A stretch of DNA of 64,000 bases from Lachnospiraceae bacterium (lineage in GTDB: Bacteria > Bacillota > Clostridia > Lachnospirales > Lachnospiraceae): the NCBI GenBank assembly GCA_017411305.1, contig JAFQQI010000009.1, positions 1 through 64,000 of the forward strand, written 5' to 3'. The notes under the pieces are model-generated. The model worked only from the letters and a program-made list of their open reading frames with translations. It was not told where the DNA came from and ran no database searches. Shown piece after piece: positions 49,615 to 59,319 of this stretch. A program made the translations under genes and the position numbers. Positions within the stretch are counted from its first letter, which is position 1. Every line of letters begins with the position of its first letter.

Positions 49615-50532
49615 ATGAAAATGAGTGAAATCATAATCAGTAAGGCAGTACAGAAAATACGGACAGAATGGGCTGTCAGTGATGCAAAAAGAGATGAAGG
49701 ACTGACCACTCCCGAGAATATCTTGCGTCATGACAATATTTCCTACGGACCTTATGATGAGTGGAACTTATTGGATGTTTACTATACAAAGGACGTGGTG
49801 GCTCCCCAGCCGGTGATTGTAAATATCCATGGCGGCGGATGGGTGTACGGTAACAAGGAGATTTATCAGTTTTACTGTATGTCTTTGGCACAAAGAGGCT
49901 TTACGGTAGTGAATTTCAATTATCGCCTGGCACCGGAAAACCGTTATCCGGCAGCCCTTGAAGATATTAATAATGTATTTTGCTTTTTAGAAAAAGAAGG
50001 AGCAAAATATATGGCGGATATCAACAATGTATTTGTGGTGGGCGATTCGGCCGGAGCACAGCTTACCAGCCAATATTTAACCATTATGACAAATCCGGAA
50101 TATGCAAAGCTGTTTACTTTTAAGACGCCTGATATTACGGTAAGAGCCTGTGGTCTGAATTGCGGACTGTATGATGCCCGTAAATGTGCAGAACGGGGAT
50201 TGGATGAATGCTTTATCGAATATATCGGCCGTAAAGTGACAAAACTGGTTTATGCAGATGAGCAGCTTTTAGACAGCCTGGATGTGTTGAAACATATGAC
50301 AAAAGAATTCCCGCCGGCTTATGTGATGAGCGCCCATAATGATTTTTTACTGCCTGATGCAGAACCCATGTATCAGCATTTACAATCACTTGGTGTTGAT
50401 ACCGAACTGAAGATTTACGGAAGCAAGGAGCAGGAGGAAATTGCACATGTATTCCATGTAAATTGCAAATTAGAAGAAGCAGTAGCGTGCAATGACGCAG
50501 AGTGCAATTTCTTTAAAAAGTATATCAAATAA
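49615..50532 (+). CDS. Alpha/beta hydrolase, GDXG/HSL lipase type
   Basis: This enzyme of 305 residues has the oxyanion motif HGGGW (72-76) and the nucleophile motif GDSAG (143-147, Ser145). The acid lies in SAHNDFLLPDAEP and the histidine in EEIAHVFHVN, so the full triad is present. It resembles carboxylesterases and lipases of the hormone-sensitive group and has no signal peptide. GGAGG precedes the ATG. The SDR gene starts 17 bases after its stop, forming a likely two-gene unit. Confidence 0.9.
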   Translation: MKMSEIIISKAVQKIRTEWAVSDAKRDEGLTTPENILRHDNISYGPYDEWNLLDVYYTKDVVAPQPVIVNIHGGGWVYGNKEIYQFYCMSLAQRGFTVVNFNYRLAPENRYPAALEDINNVFCFLEKEGAKYMADINNVFVVGDSAGAQLTSQYLTIMTNPEYAKLFTFKTPDITVRACGLNCGLYDARKCAERGLDECFIEYIGRKVTKLVYADEQLLDSLDVLKHMTKEFPPAYVMSAHNDFLLPDAEPMYQHLQSLGVDTELKIYGSKEQEEIAHVFHVNCKLEEAVACNDAECNFFKKYIK

Positions 50533-50549
50533 CAACTCGGAGGATTGAC

Positions 50550-51317
50550 ATGAAGAAGTACGCCGTCATTACCGGAGCAAGCTCCGGTATCGGTTTGGAA
50601 TTTGCAAGACAGCTTGCAAATAAGGGCTATGCGTTAGTGCTGACTGCCCGCAAAGAAGATAAATTAAGAAAGGTAGCGGAGTTAATAAAGACAGAATGCG
50701 AAATTATTACAGCGGACTTGGAAAAAGAAGAGGAATGCTACCGCTTTTTTGAACAGATAAAAGAAAAAGACGTAGAAGTATTTATCAATAATGCAGGCTT
50801 CGGTGATTGCGGAAGATTTCCAGAGACCGAGCTTTCCAAAGAGCTTGCAATGATACAGGTCAATGTAACAGCAATGCATATACTAATGAAACTGATGCTG
50901 CAAAAGATGAAAAAGCAGGGCTACGGATATCTTTTGAATGTGGCATCTTCTGCAGGATTAATGCCTGCAGGTCCCTACATGGCGACTTATTATGCGACGA
51001 AGGCTTATGTGGCAAGTATAACACAGGCAGTGGCAGTGGAGCTTAGCCAGGGAAAAAGCCCGGTGTATGTGGGATGCCTTTGCCCGGGGCCGGTGAATAC
51101 CGGATTTAATCAGGTAGCCAATGTGGAATTTGCCCTAAAGGAAATATCGCCGGAACAATGTGTAAGCTATGCAGTGAAAAAGATGTTTGCCCGTAAAGTA
51201 ATTATTGTGCCTACGATGATAATGAAGTTGGCTGTTTTTGCCTGTCATGTATCGCCGAGAGCCATCAGTACAAGGATTACGGCGCGCCAGCAAAAAAAGA
51301 AGTTTAAAGAACGCTGA
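50550..51317 (+). CDS. Short-chain dehydrogenase/reductase
   Basis: This protein of 255 residues is a classical SDR: the cofactor loop TGASSGIG (8-15), NNAG (80-83), catalytic serine in VASSAG and YxxxK (Tyr147, Lys151). CLCPGPVNTGF is the usual loop after the catalytic lysine. It reduces a carbonyl or oxidises an alcohol with NAD(P)H; the substrate is unknown. It follows the lipase-like gene closely. Confidence 0.92.
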   Translation: MKKYAVITGASSGIGLEFARQLANKGYALVLTARKEDKLRKVAELIKTECEIITADLEKEEECYRFFEQIKEKDVEVFINNAGFGDCGRFPETELSKELAMIQVNVTAMHILMKLMLQKMKKQGYGYLLNVASSAGLMPAGPYMATYYATKAYVASITQAVAVELSQGKSPVYVGCLCPGPVNTGFNQVANVEFALKEISPEQCVSYAVKKMFARKVIIVPTMIMKLAVFACHVSPRAISTRITARQQKKKFKER

Positions 51318-51428
51318 CCTTGCAAAGAGGGACGAAAGTATGTATAATCAATGGCGACGGAAAACGGCATAAGAGCGTATGTCAATAAGAAGAAAGAAAT
51401 TAATTTATTGAAAGATAAAGGAGTAACT

Positions 51429-53198
51429 ATGGTACAGTCAAGAACACATAATTGTAATCAGCTGAGACTTTCCGATGCAGGTCAGAAGGTTACCATTGTA
51501 GGATGGTATGACAACATGCGTAAAGTCAGCAAGAATCTTGGTTTTTTAATTTTGCGTGATTTTTACGGTGTAACACAGGTAGTAGTTGAGACCGAAGAAA
51601 TGATGGCTAAATTAAACGGAGTAAACAATGAATCTACCCTTTCCATTACCGGTACGGTAAGAGAACGTTCCAGCAAAAATACAGCCCTTCCCACAGGTGA
51701 AATTGAAGTAGTACCTGAGGAAATTGAAATATTGGGTAAGTGTATTTATAATGAGCTTCCTTTTGAAATCAACCGTTCCAAGGAAGCAGATGAAGCTACC
51801 CGTTTAAAATACAGATATTTGGATTTAAGAAATCCCGAGGTTAAGAGTAAAATTGTTCTTAGAAGCAAAATTGTTGCAGAAATCCGTAAGAGTATGACAG
51901 AACATGATTTCCTTGAAATCACCACACCTATTTTGACATGCTCTTCTCCGGAAGGCGCAAGAGATTATCTGGTTCCCTCCAGAAATCATCCGGGTAAGTT
52001 TTATGCCCTGCCTCAGGCACCTCAGCAGTTTAAACAGCTTCTGATGACATCAGGCTTTGACAGATATTTCCAGGTGGCACCCTGCTTCAGAGATGAGGAT
52101 GCCCGTGCAGACCGTTCTCCCGGTGAATTTTATCAGCTGGATATGGAAATGGCATTTGCTTCTCAGGAAGACGTATTTGCAGTGATCGAGGATGTGCTTC
52201 CTCCTATTTTTGCAAAGTACGGTAAGTATCAGACTGCATCTACAGCTCCTTTTGCAAGAATTGCATATAAGGAAGCAATGGATAAGTATGGTTCCGACAA
52301 GCCGGATCTTCGTATTGATTTGGTATTGCAGGATGCAACTGCATGCATGGCTGACTGTGGCTTCGGACCTTTTGAAGGACAGACTGTAAAGGCAATTGTA
52401 GTTGATAAATTTAACGGTACAAGAAAAGTAATCGATAAACTTTGTGCAGATGTGGAAGTACAGTGCGGACACAAGGTATTTTGGTTCAGATTAGATGAAA
52501 ACGGAGAACTTGTGGGAGGTATTTCCAAGTTCTTACAGGAAAGAAAACAGCAGGTGATTGATGCACTTGGATTAAAGAATGGTGACTTTGTAGGCTTAAG
52601 TGCCGGTAAGTTATTAGAAGCACAGAAAACAGCAGGTGTACTGCGCCGCTTCCTTGGCGCAATCTGTCCCGAACATATGAAGACAGAGTGCTACGAATTC
52701 TGCTGGATTGTAGATTTCCCCATGTACGAAATCGGAGAAGAAAGCGGAGAACTTGAATTCTGTCACAATCCTTTCTCCATGCCTCAGGGCGGAATGGATG
52801 CGCTCTTAAATCAGGAGCCTCTGGATATTCTTGCATATCAGTATGACCTGGTATGTAACGGTGTGGAATTATCCTCCGGAGCAGTCCGTAACCATAATCC
52901 TGAAATTATGGTAAAAGCATTTGAGATGGTTGGACTTGGTGAGGAAGACGTAAAAGCAAAATTCCCTGCCATGTACAATGCATTCTGCTACGGAGCACCT
53001 CCCCATGCAGGTATTGCACCCGGCGTAGACCGTATGGTGATGCTGATTGCAGGGGAAGAAAGTATCCGTGAAATCATTCCTTTCCCGATGAATAAGACGG
53101 CACAGGATGTGATGATGGGAGCTCCTTCCACAGTTGATGAAAAGCAGCTTAAGGATGTGCATATCAAGATTGATATTACAGAGAAGGATGCCGAATAA
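51429..53198 (+). CDS. aspS: Aspartate--tRNA ligase
   Basis: This class II synthetase of 589 residues charges tRNA-Asp. It has the N-terminal OB fold (GWYDNMRKVSKNLGFLILRDFYGVTQVVV) and motif 1/2 regions (ITTPILTCSSPEGARDYLVPSR, FQVAPCFRDEDARADR). The bacterial GAD insertion follows, and motif 3 is PPHAGIAPGVDRMVML. ATG 51429 has AAAGGAG 6 bases upstream; the open frame before it is not conserved-looking. No T-box leader fits in the 110-base gap. This is the start of a housekeeping block. Confidence 0.96.
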   Translation: MVQSRTHNCNQLRLSDAGQKVTIVGWYDNMRKVSKNLGFLILRDFYGVTQVVVETEEMMAKLNGVNNESTLSITGTVRERSSKNTALPTGEIEVVPEEIEILGKCIYNELPFEINRSKEADEATRLKYRYLDLRNPEVKSKIVLRSKIVAEIRKSMTEHDFLEITTPILTCSSPEGARDYLVPSRNHPGKFYALPQAPQQFKQLLMTSGFDRYFQVAPCFRDEDARADRSPGEFYQLDMEMAFASQEDVFAVIEDVLPPIFAKYGKYQTASTAPFARIAYKEAMDKYGSDKPDLRIDLVLQDATACMADCGFGPFEGQTVKAIVVDKFNGTRKVIDKLCADVEVQCGHKVFWFRLDENGELVGGISKFLQERKQQVIDALGLKNGDFVGLSAGKLLEAQKTAGVLRRFLGAICPEHMKTECYEFCWIVDFPMYEIGEESGELEFCHNPFSMPQGGMDALLNQEPLDILAYQYDLVCNGVELSSGAVRNHNPEIMVKAFEMVGLGEEDVKAKFPAMYNAFCYGAPPHAGIAPGVDRMVMLIAGEESIREIIPFPMNKTAQDVMMGAPSTVDEKQLKDVHIKIDITEKDAE

Positions 53199-53262
53199 AA
53201 GTCATAAGGCAGATAGACTAACGAAGCTGATTAGCCAATAAGATTACAAAGAGGGATGCTAT

Positions 53263-54636
53263 ATGCTGCCACAGGCATTTACAGACCGTATGAAAGACAT
53301 GCTCGGCAAGGAGTATGATGATTTTATCAAAAGTTATGAGGAACCCAAAAAACAGGCGCTGCGCTTAAACCCCTTAAAGGGGGAAAGCGGGCGCTTTTTG
53401 GAGTTATGCCCCTTTTCTTTATCTAACGTGATATGGGCAGAGGAGGGATATTATTTTGAAGATGCAGACAGACCGGGTAAGCATCCGTATCACGAGGCAG
53501 GTGTATACTATATTCAGGAAGCCAGTGCCATGGTGCCGGTTACCTTCTTGGAGGCAAAGCCGGGAGAACGCATTTTAGATTTGTGTGCAGCCCCCGGTGG
53601 TAAAAGCACGCAGATCGCGGCTGCCATGAAAGGACAGGGGATTTTAGTCTGTAATGAAATTCATCCTGCCAGAGCAAAAATTCTGTCTGAAAATGTAGAG
53701 AGAATGGGTGTTTCCAATGCCATTGTAGTCAGTCATACCCCGGATGAACTGGCAGAACATTTCCCGGGATATTTTGACAGGATTTTGGTGGATGCTCCCT
53801 GCTCCGGAGAAGGAATGTTCCGTAAAAATGAGGATGCCTGCTCGGAATGGAGCCCCGAAAATGTATTGATGTGCGGGGAACGCCAGGACGAAATATTAGA
53901 TGCAGCGGCAGAAATGTTATGTCCCGGCGGACGACTGGTCTATTCCACCTGTACCTTTGCACCTTGTGAGAATGAAGGAAGCATCAGCAGATTTTTGCAA
54001 AGACATCCGGAGTTTCGGATTTTACCTGTTACAAAGAGTGAGGGAATGTCAAAGGGAAATCCTGAATGGGCAGAGGTGCCTGCAGAAGGAATTGAAAAAA
54101 CTATAAGATTATGGCCCCACAAAATCAAAGGGGAAGGTCATTATGCAGCAGTGCTGCAAAAGGATGGAGTAATTCCTGCAGGAGAGCGCAGAAGCAAATA
54201 CGGATTGGAAAAAAGTGAATCATCGAAGGATTATCAGGAATTCCTTAGTTTTCAAAAAGAATGCTTGAAAACAGAATATGAGGGGGTATTTGTCCGGTTC
54301 GGAGAACAGCTTTATTTGTTGCCGCAGCAAGCACCGTCACTTCGGGGACTTAAGGTGCTTAGACCGGGATTACATTTAGGAACGATAAAAAAGAACCGGT
54401 TTGAACCGTCTCATGCACTTGCACTTGCATTACATGAGGAGGATGCGTACCAAAGCATAGAATTGTCTGCAGGGGAATCGTTGATTAAGGCTTATTTAAC
54501 AGGACAGACATTTCCGGTTTCTGATAAGGGCGGCTGGTGTCTGATAACTGTTGACGGTTATAGCATCGGCTGGGGAAAGGCAGCAGGCGGCATCTTGAAA
54601 AATCATTATCCCAAAGGACTCAGAAAGAGTTGGTAA
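53263..54636 (+). CDS. rsmF: rRNA m5C methyltransferase, RsmF/NOL1-NOP2-Sun family
   Basis: This protein of 457 residues has the Sun-family catalytic domain: LCAAPGGKSTQIAAAM for SAM binding, then DAPCSGEGMFRKN and YSTCTFAPCENE, which hold the two catalytic cysteines. An N-terminal PUA-like lead and a C-terminal RsmF-type RNA-binding domain (RPGLHLGTIKKNRFEPSHALALAL) follow the Firmicutes RsmF layout. It methylates cytosine in 16S rRNA. The position targeted differs among members and cannot be read here. Confidence 0.9.
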   Translation: MLPQAFTDRMKDMLGKEYDDFIKSYEEPKKQALRLNPLKGESGRFLELCPFSLSNVIWAEEGYYFEDADRPGKHPYHEAGVYYIQEASAMVPVTFLEAKPGERILDLCAAPGGKSTQIAAAMKGQGILVCNEIHPARAKILSENVERMGVSNAIVVSHTPDELAEHFPGYFDRILVDAPCSGEGMFRKNEDACSEWSPENVLMCGERQDEILDAAAEMLCPGGRLVYSTCTFAPCENEGSISRFLQRHPEFRILPVTKSEGMSKGNPEWAEVPAEGIEKTIRLWPHKIKGEGHYAAVLQKDGVIPAGERRSKYGLEKSESSKDYQEFLSFQKECLKTEYEGVFVRFGEQLYLLPQQAPSLRGLKVLRPGLHLGTIKKNRFEPSHALALALHEEDAYQSIELSAGESLIKAYLTGQTFPVSDKGGWCLITVDGYSIGWGKAAGGILKNHYPKGLRKSW

Positions 54637-54721
54637 TGAGCAGGTAAATATGATAAGATATAAATGATATGTGAAAACTGAGATTACGAAAGAGCGAAAG
54701 TGTAAAGGACACGGGAACATC

Positions 54722-55771
54722 ATGATAAAAAATCGAACCAGATTATTTTTGTTCATAATGACTGCAGCTTTTTGTTTGGGTGGCTGCGGACTTTTTCATA
54801 AGCATGAGAATATTGATGCCGGAATGGAAGCAGTAGCGGCGCTTGATTATGATGGGGCAATTGCCAGCTTTGATTTGGCGTTGGATGCAGGAGAAGATGA
54901 AAGGCTTTTATATCGAGGCTACGGGCTTGCCTATATGGGAAAGACACAGTACCAGCAGGCAGCAGAATCCTTTGAAAAAGCATTGTCCTTAAGTGACGGC
55001 AGAGTAAATGCCATGGATTATGATATCAATTATTATTTGGCTACTGCTTATTATAAATTGGGTACAATGGATAAAGCACTTGCGTCCTATGATGCAATTA
55101 TAGCCTTGCGTCCTGAAGAAAAAGATGCATATTATTTACGAGGGGTAATTTATGCGGAACAGGGGAATTTAGACGAAGCTTTACTGAACTTTGACAAGAC
55201 GATTTCTTTGGACGGAAAAGACTATGACAGATTAATTGATATTTATTGCGTATTGGATGATAACGGATATAAGGAGGCCGGCCAGACCTATTTACAGACC
55301 GCTATGGAAAGCGGTACCAAAGATATGACCAATTATGAAAAAGGACGTATCAGTTATTATCTTGAAGATTATGAGAACGCCAGAAACTATTTGGAGAAAG
55401 CAAGGGATACCGGTGATTATGAGGCAATCCTTTTCCTTGGAAAGACCCACGAAACGTTGGGAGACAGTAATTATGCCATCAGCGTTTACAGCACTTTTTT
55501 AGACAGTAAAGGTGCCAATCCCCATGTACTGAACCAGATGGGGCTCTGTAAGATGCACATGAAGGATTATCAGGGGGCACTGGAAGCTTTTCAGGCAGCT
55601 ATGAACATCGAAGATAATGGGATGATGCAAGTGCTGAAATGGAATGAAATTATTGCATACGAGATGTTAGGGGAATACAAAAAAGCATCAGTATTGCTTG
55701 AAGCATATTTGAAAACTTATCCGGACGACCAAACGGCACAAAGGGAATATACTTTCTTAAAGTCCAGATAA
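54722..55771 (+). CDS. TPR-repeat lipoprotein
   Basis: This protein of 349 residues has a lipoprotein signal (lipobox LGGC, Cys22) and about eight tetratricopeptide units such as YDGAIASFDLALDAGEDERLLYRGYGLAYM and LDEALLNFDKTISL. TPR lipoproteins act as scaffolds at the outer face of the membrane. The ATG at 54722 is chosen because it precedes the signal sequence directly, although its ribosome site is weak; GTG 54671 is an alternative. It ends before a strong terminator. Confidence 0.85.
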   Translation: MIKNRTRLFLFIMTAAFCLGGCGLFHKHENIDAGMEAVAALDYDGAIASFDLALDAGEDERLLYRGYGLAYMGKTQYQQAAESFEKALSLSDGRVNAMDYDINYYLATAYYKLGTMDKALASYDAIIALRPEEKDAYYLRGVIYAEQGNLDEALLNFDKTISLDGKDYDRLIDIYCVLDDNGYKEAGQTYLQTAMESGTKDMTNYEKGRISYYLEDYENARNYLEKARDTGDYEAILFLGKTHETLGDSNYAISVYSTFLDSKGANPHVLNQMGLCKMHMKDYQGALEAFQAAMNIEDNGMMQVLKWNEIIAYEMLGEYKKASVLLEAYLKTYPDDQTAQREYTFLKSR

Positions 55772-55807
55772 ACGCTGTAATGCACAGTAAATAAATAATG
55801 GGGAACG

Positions 55808-55862
55808 AACACAAGATATTATGTCAATTGTTTTATGTAAACACAATATCTTGTGTTTTTTA
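55808..55862 (+). terminator. Terminator before nrdD
   Basis: Perfect 13-base arms (AACACAAGATATT / AATATCTTGTGTT) with a 24-base loop end in a T-run. It closes the TPR gene transcript. Confidence 0.8.
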
Positions 55863-55863
55863 A

Positions 55864-55892
55864 TTGACTTTTATATCTGCAGATGATACACT
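55864..55892 (+). promoter_or_regulatory. nrdD promoter
   Basis: TTGACT and TACACT are 17 bases apart, directly after the terminator T-run and about 70 bases before the nrdD start. No NrdR box pair was recognised. Confidence 0.6.
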
Positions 55893-55964
55893 TTTTATAT
55901 GCGGCGCTTTTTGTTATTTATGGTGCCAAAATGATTGGATTTATGAAGTGGGAGGTTGTTCTTA

Positions 55965-58352
55965 ATGTTTCAGGTAATCAAAAGAGAAGGAGAAGTTGCA
56001 GATTTTACTTTGACCAAAATCAGTGATGCCATTATGAAGGCATTTAATGCAACGGATGTGCAGTACAATAATGATGTAGTGGATTTACTGGCACTTCGTG
56101 TTACTGCTGATTTTCAAGGTAAGGTAAAGGATGAAGGAATTCACGTTGAGGATATTCAGGACAGCGTGGAAAAAGTGCTGGAGCAGGCAGGCTATGCAGA
56201 GGCTGCCAAAGCTTACATTCTCTATCGTAAACAGCGTGAAAAAATGAGAACAATGAAATCCACAATTTTGGATTATAAAGATGTGGTAAACAGCTATGTA
56301 AAGGTAGAAGACTGGCGTGTGAAGGAGAACTCTACCGTTACCTATTCCGTAGGAGGACTTATTTTAAGTAACTCCGGTGCCGTTACTGCAAATTACTGGC
56401 TTTCTGAAATTTATGACCAGGAAATTGCCCATGCACACCGTAATGCGGATATTCATATCCATGACCTTTCCATGCTCACAGGTTATTGTGCCGGCTGGTC
56501 TTTAAAACAGCTGATTACGGAAGGACTTGGCGGTATTACCGGTAAGATTACTTCTGCACCTGCGGCACATTTATCCGTGCTTTGCAATCAGATGGTAAAC
56601 TTCCTGGGAATTATGCAGAATGAGTGGGCAGGAGCCCAGGCATTTTCTTCCTTCGATACTTACTTAGCTCCTTTTGTAAAGGTGGACAACCTTACCTATA
56701 AGGAAGTAAAGAAATGTATCGAGGCGTTTATTTATGGTGTAAATACACCCAGCCGTTGGGGAACCCAGGCACCCTTTTCCAATATTACTTTAGATTGGAC
56801 AGTGCCGGCTGACTTAGCTGAGCTTCCTGCCATTGTAGGCGGTCAGGAGATGGATTTCAAGTACAAGGATTGTAAGAAGGAAATGGATATGATTAATAAG
56901 GCCTTCATCGAAACCATGATTGAAGGTGATGCCAACGGACGCGGTTTCCAGTATCCCATTCCTACTTATTCAATTACCAGAGACTTTGACTGGTCCGATA
57001 CGGAAAATAACCGACTTTTATTTGAAATGACAGCGAAGTACGGAACTCCTTACTTCTCAAATTATATCAATTCTGATATGGAACCCAGTGATGTGCGTAG
57101 TATGTGTTGCAGACTTCGTCTTGACCTTCGTGAACTGCGTAAGAAAACAGGTGGTTTCTTCGGTTCCGGCGAAAGTACCGGAAGTGTGGGAGTTGTTACC
57201 ATTAACATGCCCAGAATTGCTTACCTTGCAACCAACAAAGATGATTTTTATAAAAGACTGAACAAGATGATGGATATAGCTGCCCGTTCCCTTAAGATTA
57301 AGAGAGGCGTTATCAGCAAACTATTGGATGAAGGCTTATATCCGTATACGAAGAGATATTTAGGCTCCTTTGACAATCATTTCTCAACCATCGGTTTGAT
57401 TGGTATGAATGAAGTAGGTTTAAATGCAAACTGGCTCCGTGCAGACATGACTGATGTAAGAACACAGGAATTTACCAAGGAAGTTTTGAATCACATGAGA
57501 GAGAGACTTTCCGATTATCAGGAGCAGTACGGCGATTTGTACAATTTGGAAGCAACTCCTGCAGAAAGCACTACCTATCGTCTGGCAAAGCATGACAGAA
57601 AGAGATGGCCTGCCATTAAAACAGCAGGCAAAGTGGACGATACACCTTACTATACCAACTCCTCTCATCTGCCTGTTGATTATACCGCAGACATTTTTGA
57701 TGCGTTGGATATTCAGGATGAATTGCAGACCTTGTATACTTCGGGAACTGTATTCCATGCATTCCTTGGGGAGAAGCTTCCCGATTGGAAGGCAGCAGCT
57801 GACTTAATCAGAACCATTGCAGAAAATTATAAATTACCTTACTATACTTTGTCTCCTACTTATTCCATTTGTAAGGAGCACGGTTATCTTGCGGGAGAGC
57901 AGAATGTATGCCCTCACTGCGGTAAGGTAACAGAGGTTTACAGCCGCATCACAGGCTATTACAGACCCGTTCAGAACTGGAATGACGGTAAATTACAGGA
58001 ATATGAAAACAGACAGACTTACGATGTAAAGAAGTCGGTGTTAAAGCGCCCTATAAAAGATGCAACGTTAACCGGTGTGAAGGCTGGGGGAGCAGAGCCT
58101 ACCGTGGCACAGGCAGAAATTCAGACAGAAAATATTGCGTATCTTTTTACAACAAAAACTTGTCCTAACTGCGTACTTGCAAAGGAATATTTGAAGGACT
58201 ATTCCTATGTATTGATTGATGCAGAGGAGAACCCTGAATTAACACAAAAATACGGAGTGATGCAGGCCCCTACCCTGGTAGTGGTTAATGAAGGAGAAGT
58301 AAAAAAATACGGAAATGCTTCCAGAATCAAAGCATTTTTTGAGAGTTTATAA
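55965..58352 (+). CDS. nrdD: Anaerobic ribonucleoside-triphosphate reductase with C-terminal redoxin domain
   Basis: This class III enzyme of 795 residues makes dNTPs without oxygen. An ATP-cone (about 2-90, VIKREGEVADFTLTKISDAI) precedes the ten-stranded barrel. Near the end are the zinc cysteines (CKEHGYLAGEQNVCPHCG) and the glycyl-radical region SRITGYYRPVQNWNDGK. The last 75 residues form a glutaredoxin/thioredoxin-like domain with CPNC (TTKTCPNCVLAKEYL, near residue 733), fused after a linker. This suggests a redoxin rather than formate as reductant. The activase gene nrdG is not adjacent. ATG 55965 follows GGGAGG. Confidence 0.95.
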   Translation: MFQVIKREGEVADFTLTKISDAIMKAFNATDVQYNNDVVDLLALRVTADFQGKVKDEGIHVEDIQDSVEKVLEQAGYAEAAKAYILYRKQREKMRTMKSTILDYKDVVNSYVKVEDWRVKENSTVTYSVGGLILSNSGAVTANYWLSEIYDQEIAHAHRNADIHIHDLSMLTGYCAGWSLKQLITEGLGGITGKITSAPAAHLSVLCNQMVNFLGIMQNEWAGAQAFSSFDTYLAPFVKVDNLTYKEVKKCIEAFIYGVNTPSRWGTQAPFSNITLDWTVPADLAELPAIVGGQEMDFKYKDCKKEMDMINKAFIETMIEGDANGRGFQYPIPTYSITRDFDWSDTENNRLLFEMTAKYGTPYFSNYINSDMEPSDVRSMCCRLRLDLRELRKKTGGFFGSGESTGSVGVVTINMPRIAYLATNKDDFYKRLNKMMDIAARSLKIKRGVISKLLDEGLYPYTKRYLGSFDNHFSTIGLIGMNEVGLNANWLRADMTDVRTQEFTKEVLNHMRERLSDYQEQYGDLYNLEATPAESTTYRLAKHDRKRWPAIKTAGKVDDTPYYTNSSHLPVDYTADIFDALDIQDELQTLYTSGTVFHAFLGEKLPDWKAAADLIRTIAENYKLPYYTLSPTYSICKEHGYLAGEQNVCPHCGKVTEVYSRITGYYRPVQNWNDGKLQEYENRQTYDVKKSVLKRPIKDATLTGVKAGGAEPTVAQAEIQTENIAYLFTTKTCPNCVLAKEYLKDYSYVLIDAEENPELTQKYGVMQAPTLVVVNEGEVKKYGNASRIKAFFESL

Positions 58353-58377
58353 TTATGAGGCATAAGGAGACAGTACG

Positions 58378-59319
58378 ATGATTAACAAGTTAGTCAGCAA
58401 AATTAAACAGACAGGTGCACCTATTGTAGTGGGTCTTGACCCTATGATGAAGTTTGTACCGGAACATATTCAAAAGAAAGCATTTGCAGAGTATGGAGAA
58501 ACCTTGGATGGTGCGGCAGAAGCTATCTGGCAGTACAATAAAGAACTGGTAGATAATATTTATGATATTATTCCCGCAGTAAAGCCCCAGATTGCCATGT
58601 ATGAGCAGTTTGGTATTCCGGGACTGGTTGCATTCAAAAAGACAGTAGATTACTGTAAAGAAAAAGACCTTGTGGTTATCGGTGATGTAAAACGTGGCGA
58701 TATCGGCTCTACTTCCGAAGCATATGCAGTAGGTCATCTTGGCAAGGTGCAGGTAGGAAGTAATTCCTATTACGGATTTGATGAAGACTTTGCTACCGTG
58801 AATCCTTATCTCGGTTCTGACGGTATCAATCCTTTTATCAAGGTTTGTAAGGAAGAAAACAAAGGATTATTTATTCTGGTTAAGACATCTAATCCCAGTA
58901 GCGGTGAGTTTCAGGACAGAATTTTAAAGGATACGGATAAACCTCTTTACGAAATGGTAGGAGAACAGGTGGCTAAATGGGGCGCAGAGCATATGGGTGA
59001 TGACTACAGCTACATCGGAGCGGTAGTAGGAGCAACTTATCCCGAGATGGGTAAGATTCTCCGTAAGGTAATGCCTAAGAGCTATATTCTTGTGCCGGGC
59101 TATGGTGCACAGGGCGGTAAGGGTGCAGATCTTGTTCATTTCTTCAATGAAGACGGACTTGGCGCAATCGTAAATTCCTCCAGAGGAATTATTGCAGCTT
59201 ACCAGCAGGAAAAGTATGCTTCTTTCGGTGCAGAACACTTCGGTGAGGCAGCAAGAGCAGCAGTAGAGGATATGAGAGCAGATATTGCAGGAGCACTTGA
59301 TGCAAACAAAAATAAATAA
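58378..59319 (+). CDS. pyrF: Orotidine 5'-phosphate decarboxylase
   Basis: This 313-residue enzyme is of the longer PyrF type (subfamily 2). It decarboxylates OMP to UMP in pyrimidine synthesis. Visible motifs are VVGLDPMMKFVP, the catalytic Asp-x-Lys-x-x-Asp in GDVKRGDIGSTSEAYA, and VPGYGAQGGKGAD for the phosphate loop. GGAG lies before the ATG. The MATE gene downstream starts inside its last codons. Confidence 0.95.
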   Translation: MINKLVSKIKQTGAPIVVGLDPMMKFVPEHIQKKAFAEYGETLDGAAEAIWQYNKELVDNIYDIIPAVKPQIAMYEQFGIPGLVAFKKTVDYCKEKDLVVIGDVKRGDIGSTSEAYAVGHLGKVQVGSNSYYGFDEDFATVNPYLGSDGINPFIKVCKEENKGLFILVKTSNPSSGEFQDRILKDTDKPLYEMVGEQVAKWGAEHMGDDYSYIGAVVGATYPEMGKILRKVMPKSYILVPGYGAQGGKGADLVHFFNEDGLGAIVNSSRGIIAAYQQEKYASFGAEHFGEAARAAVEDMRADIAGALDANKNK

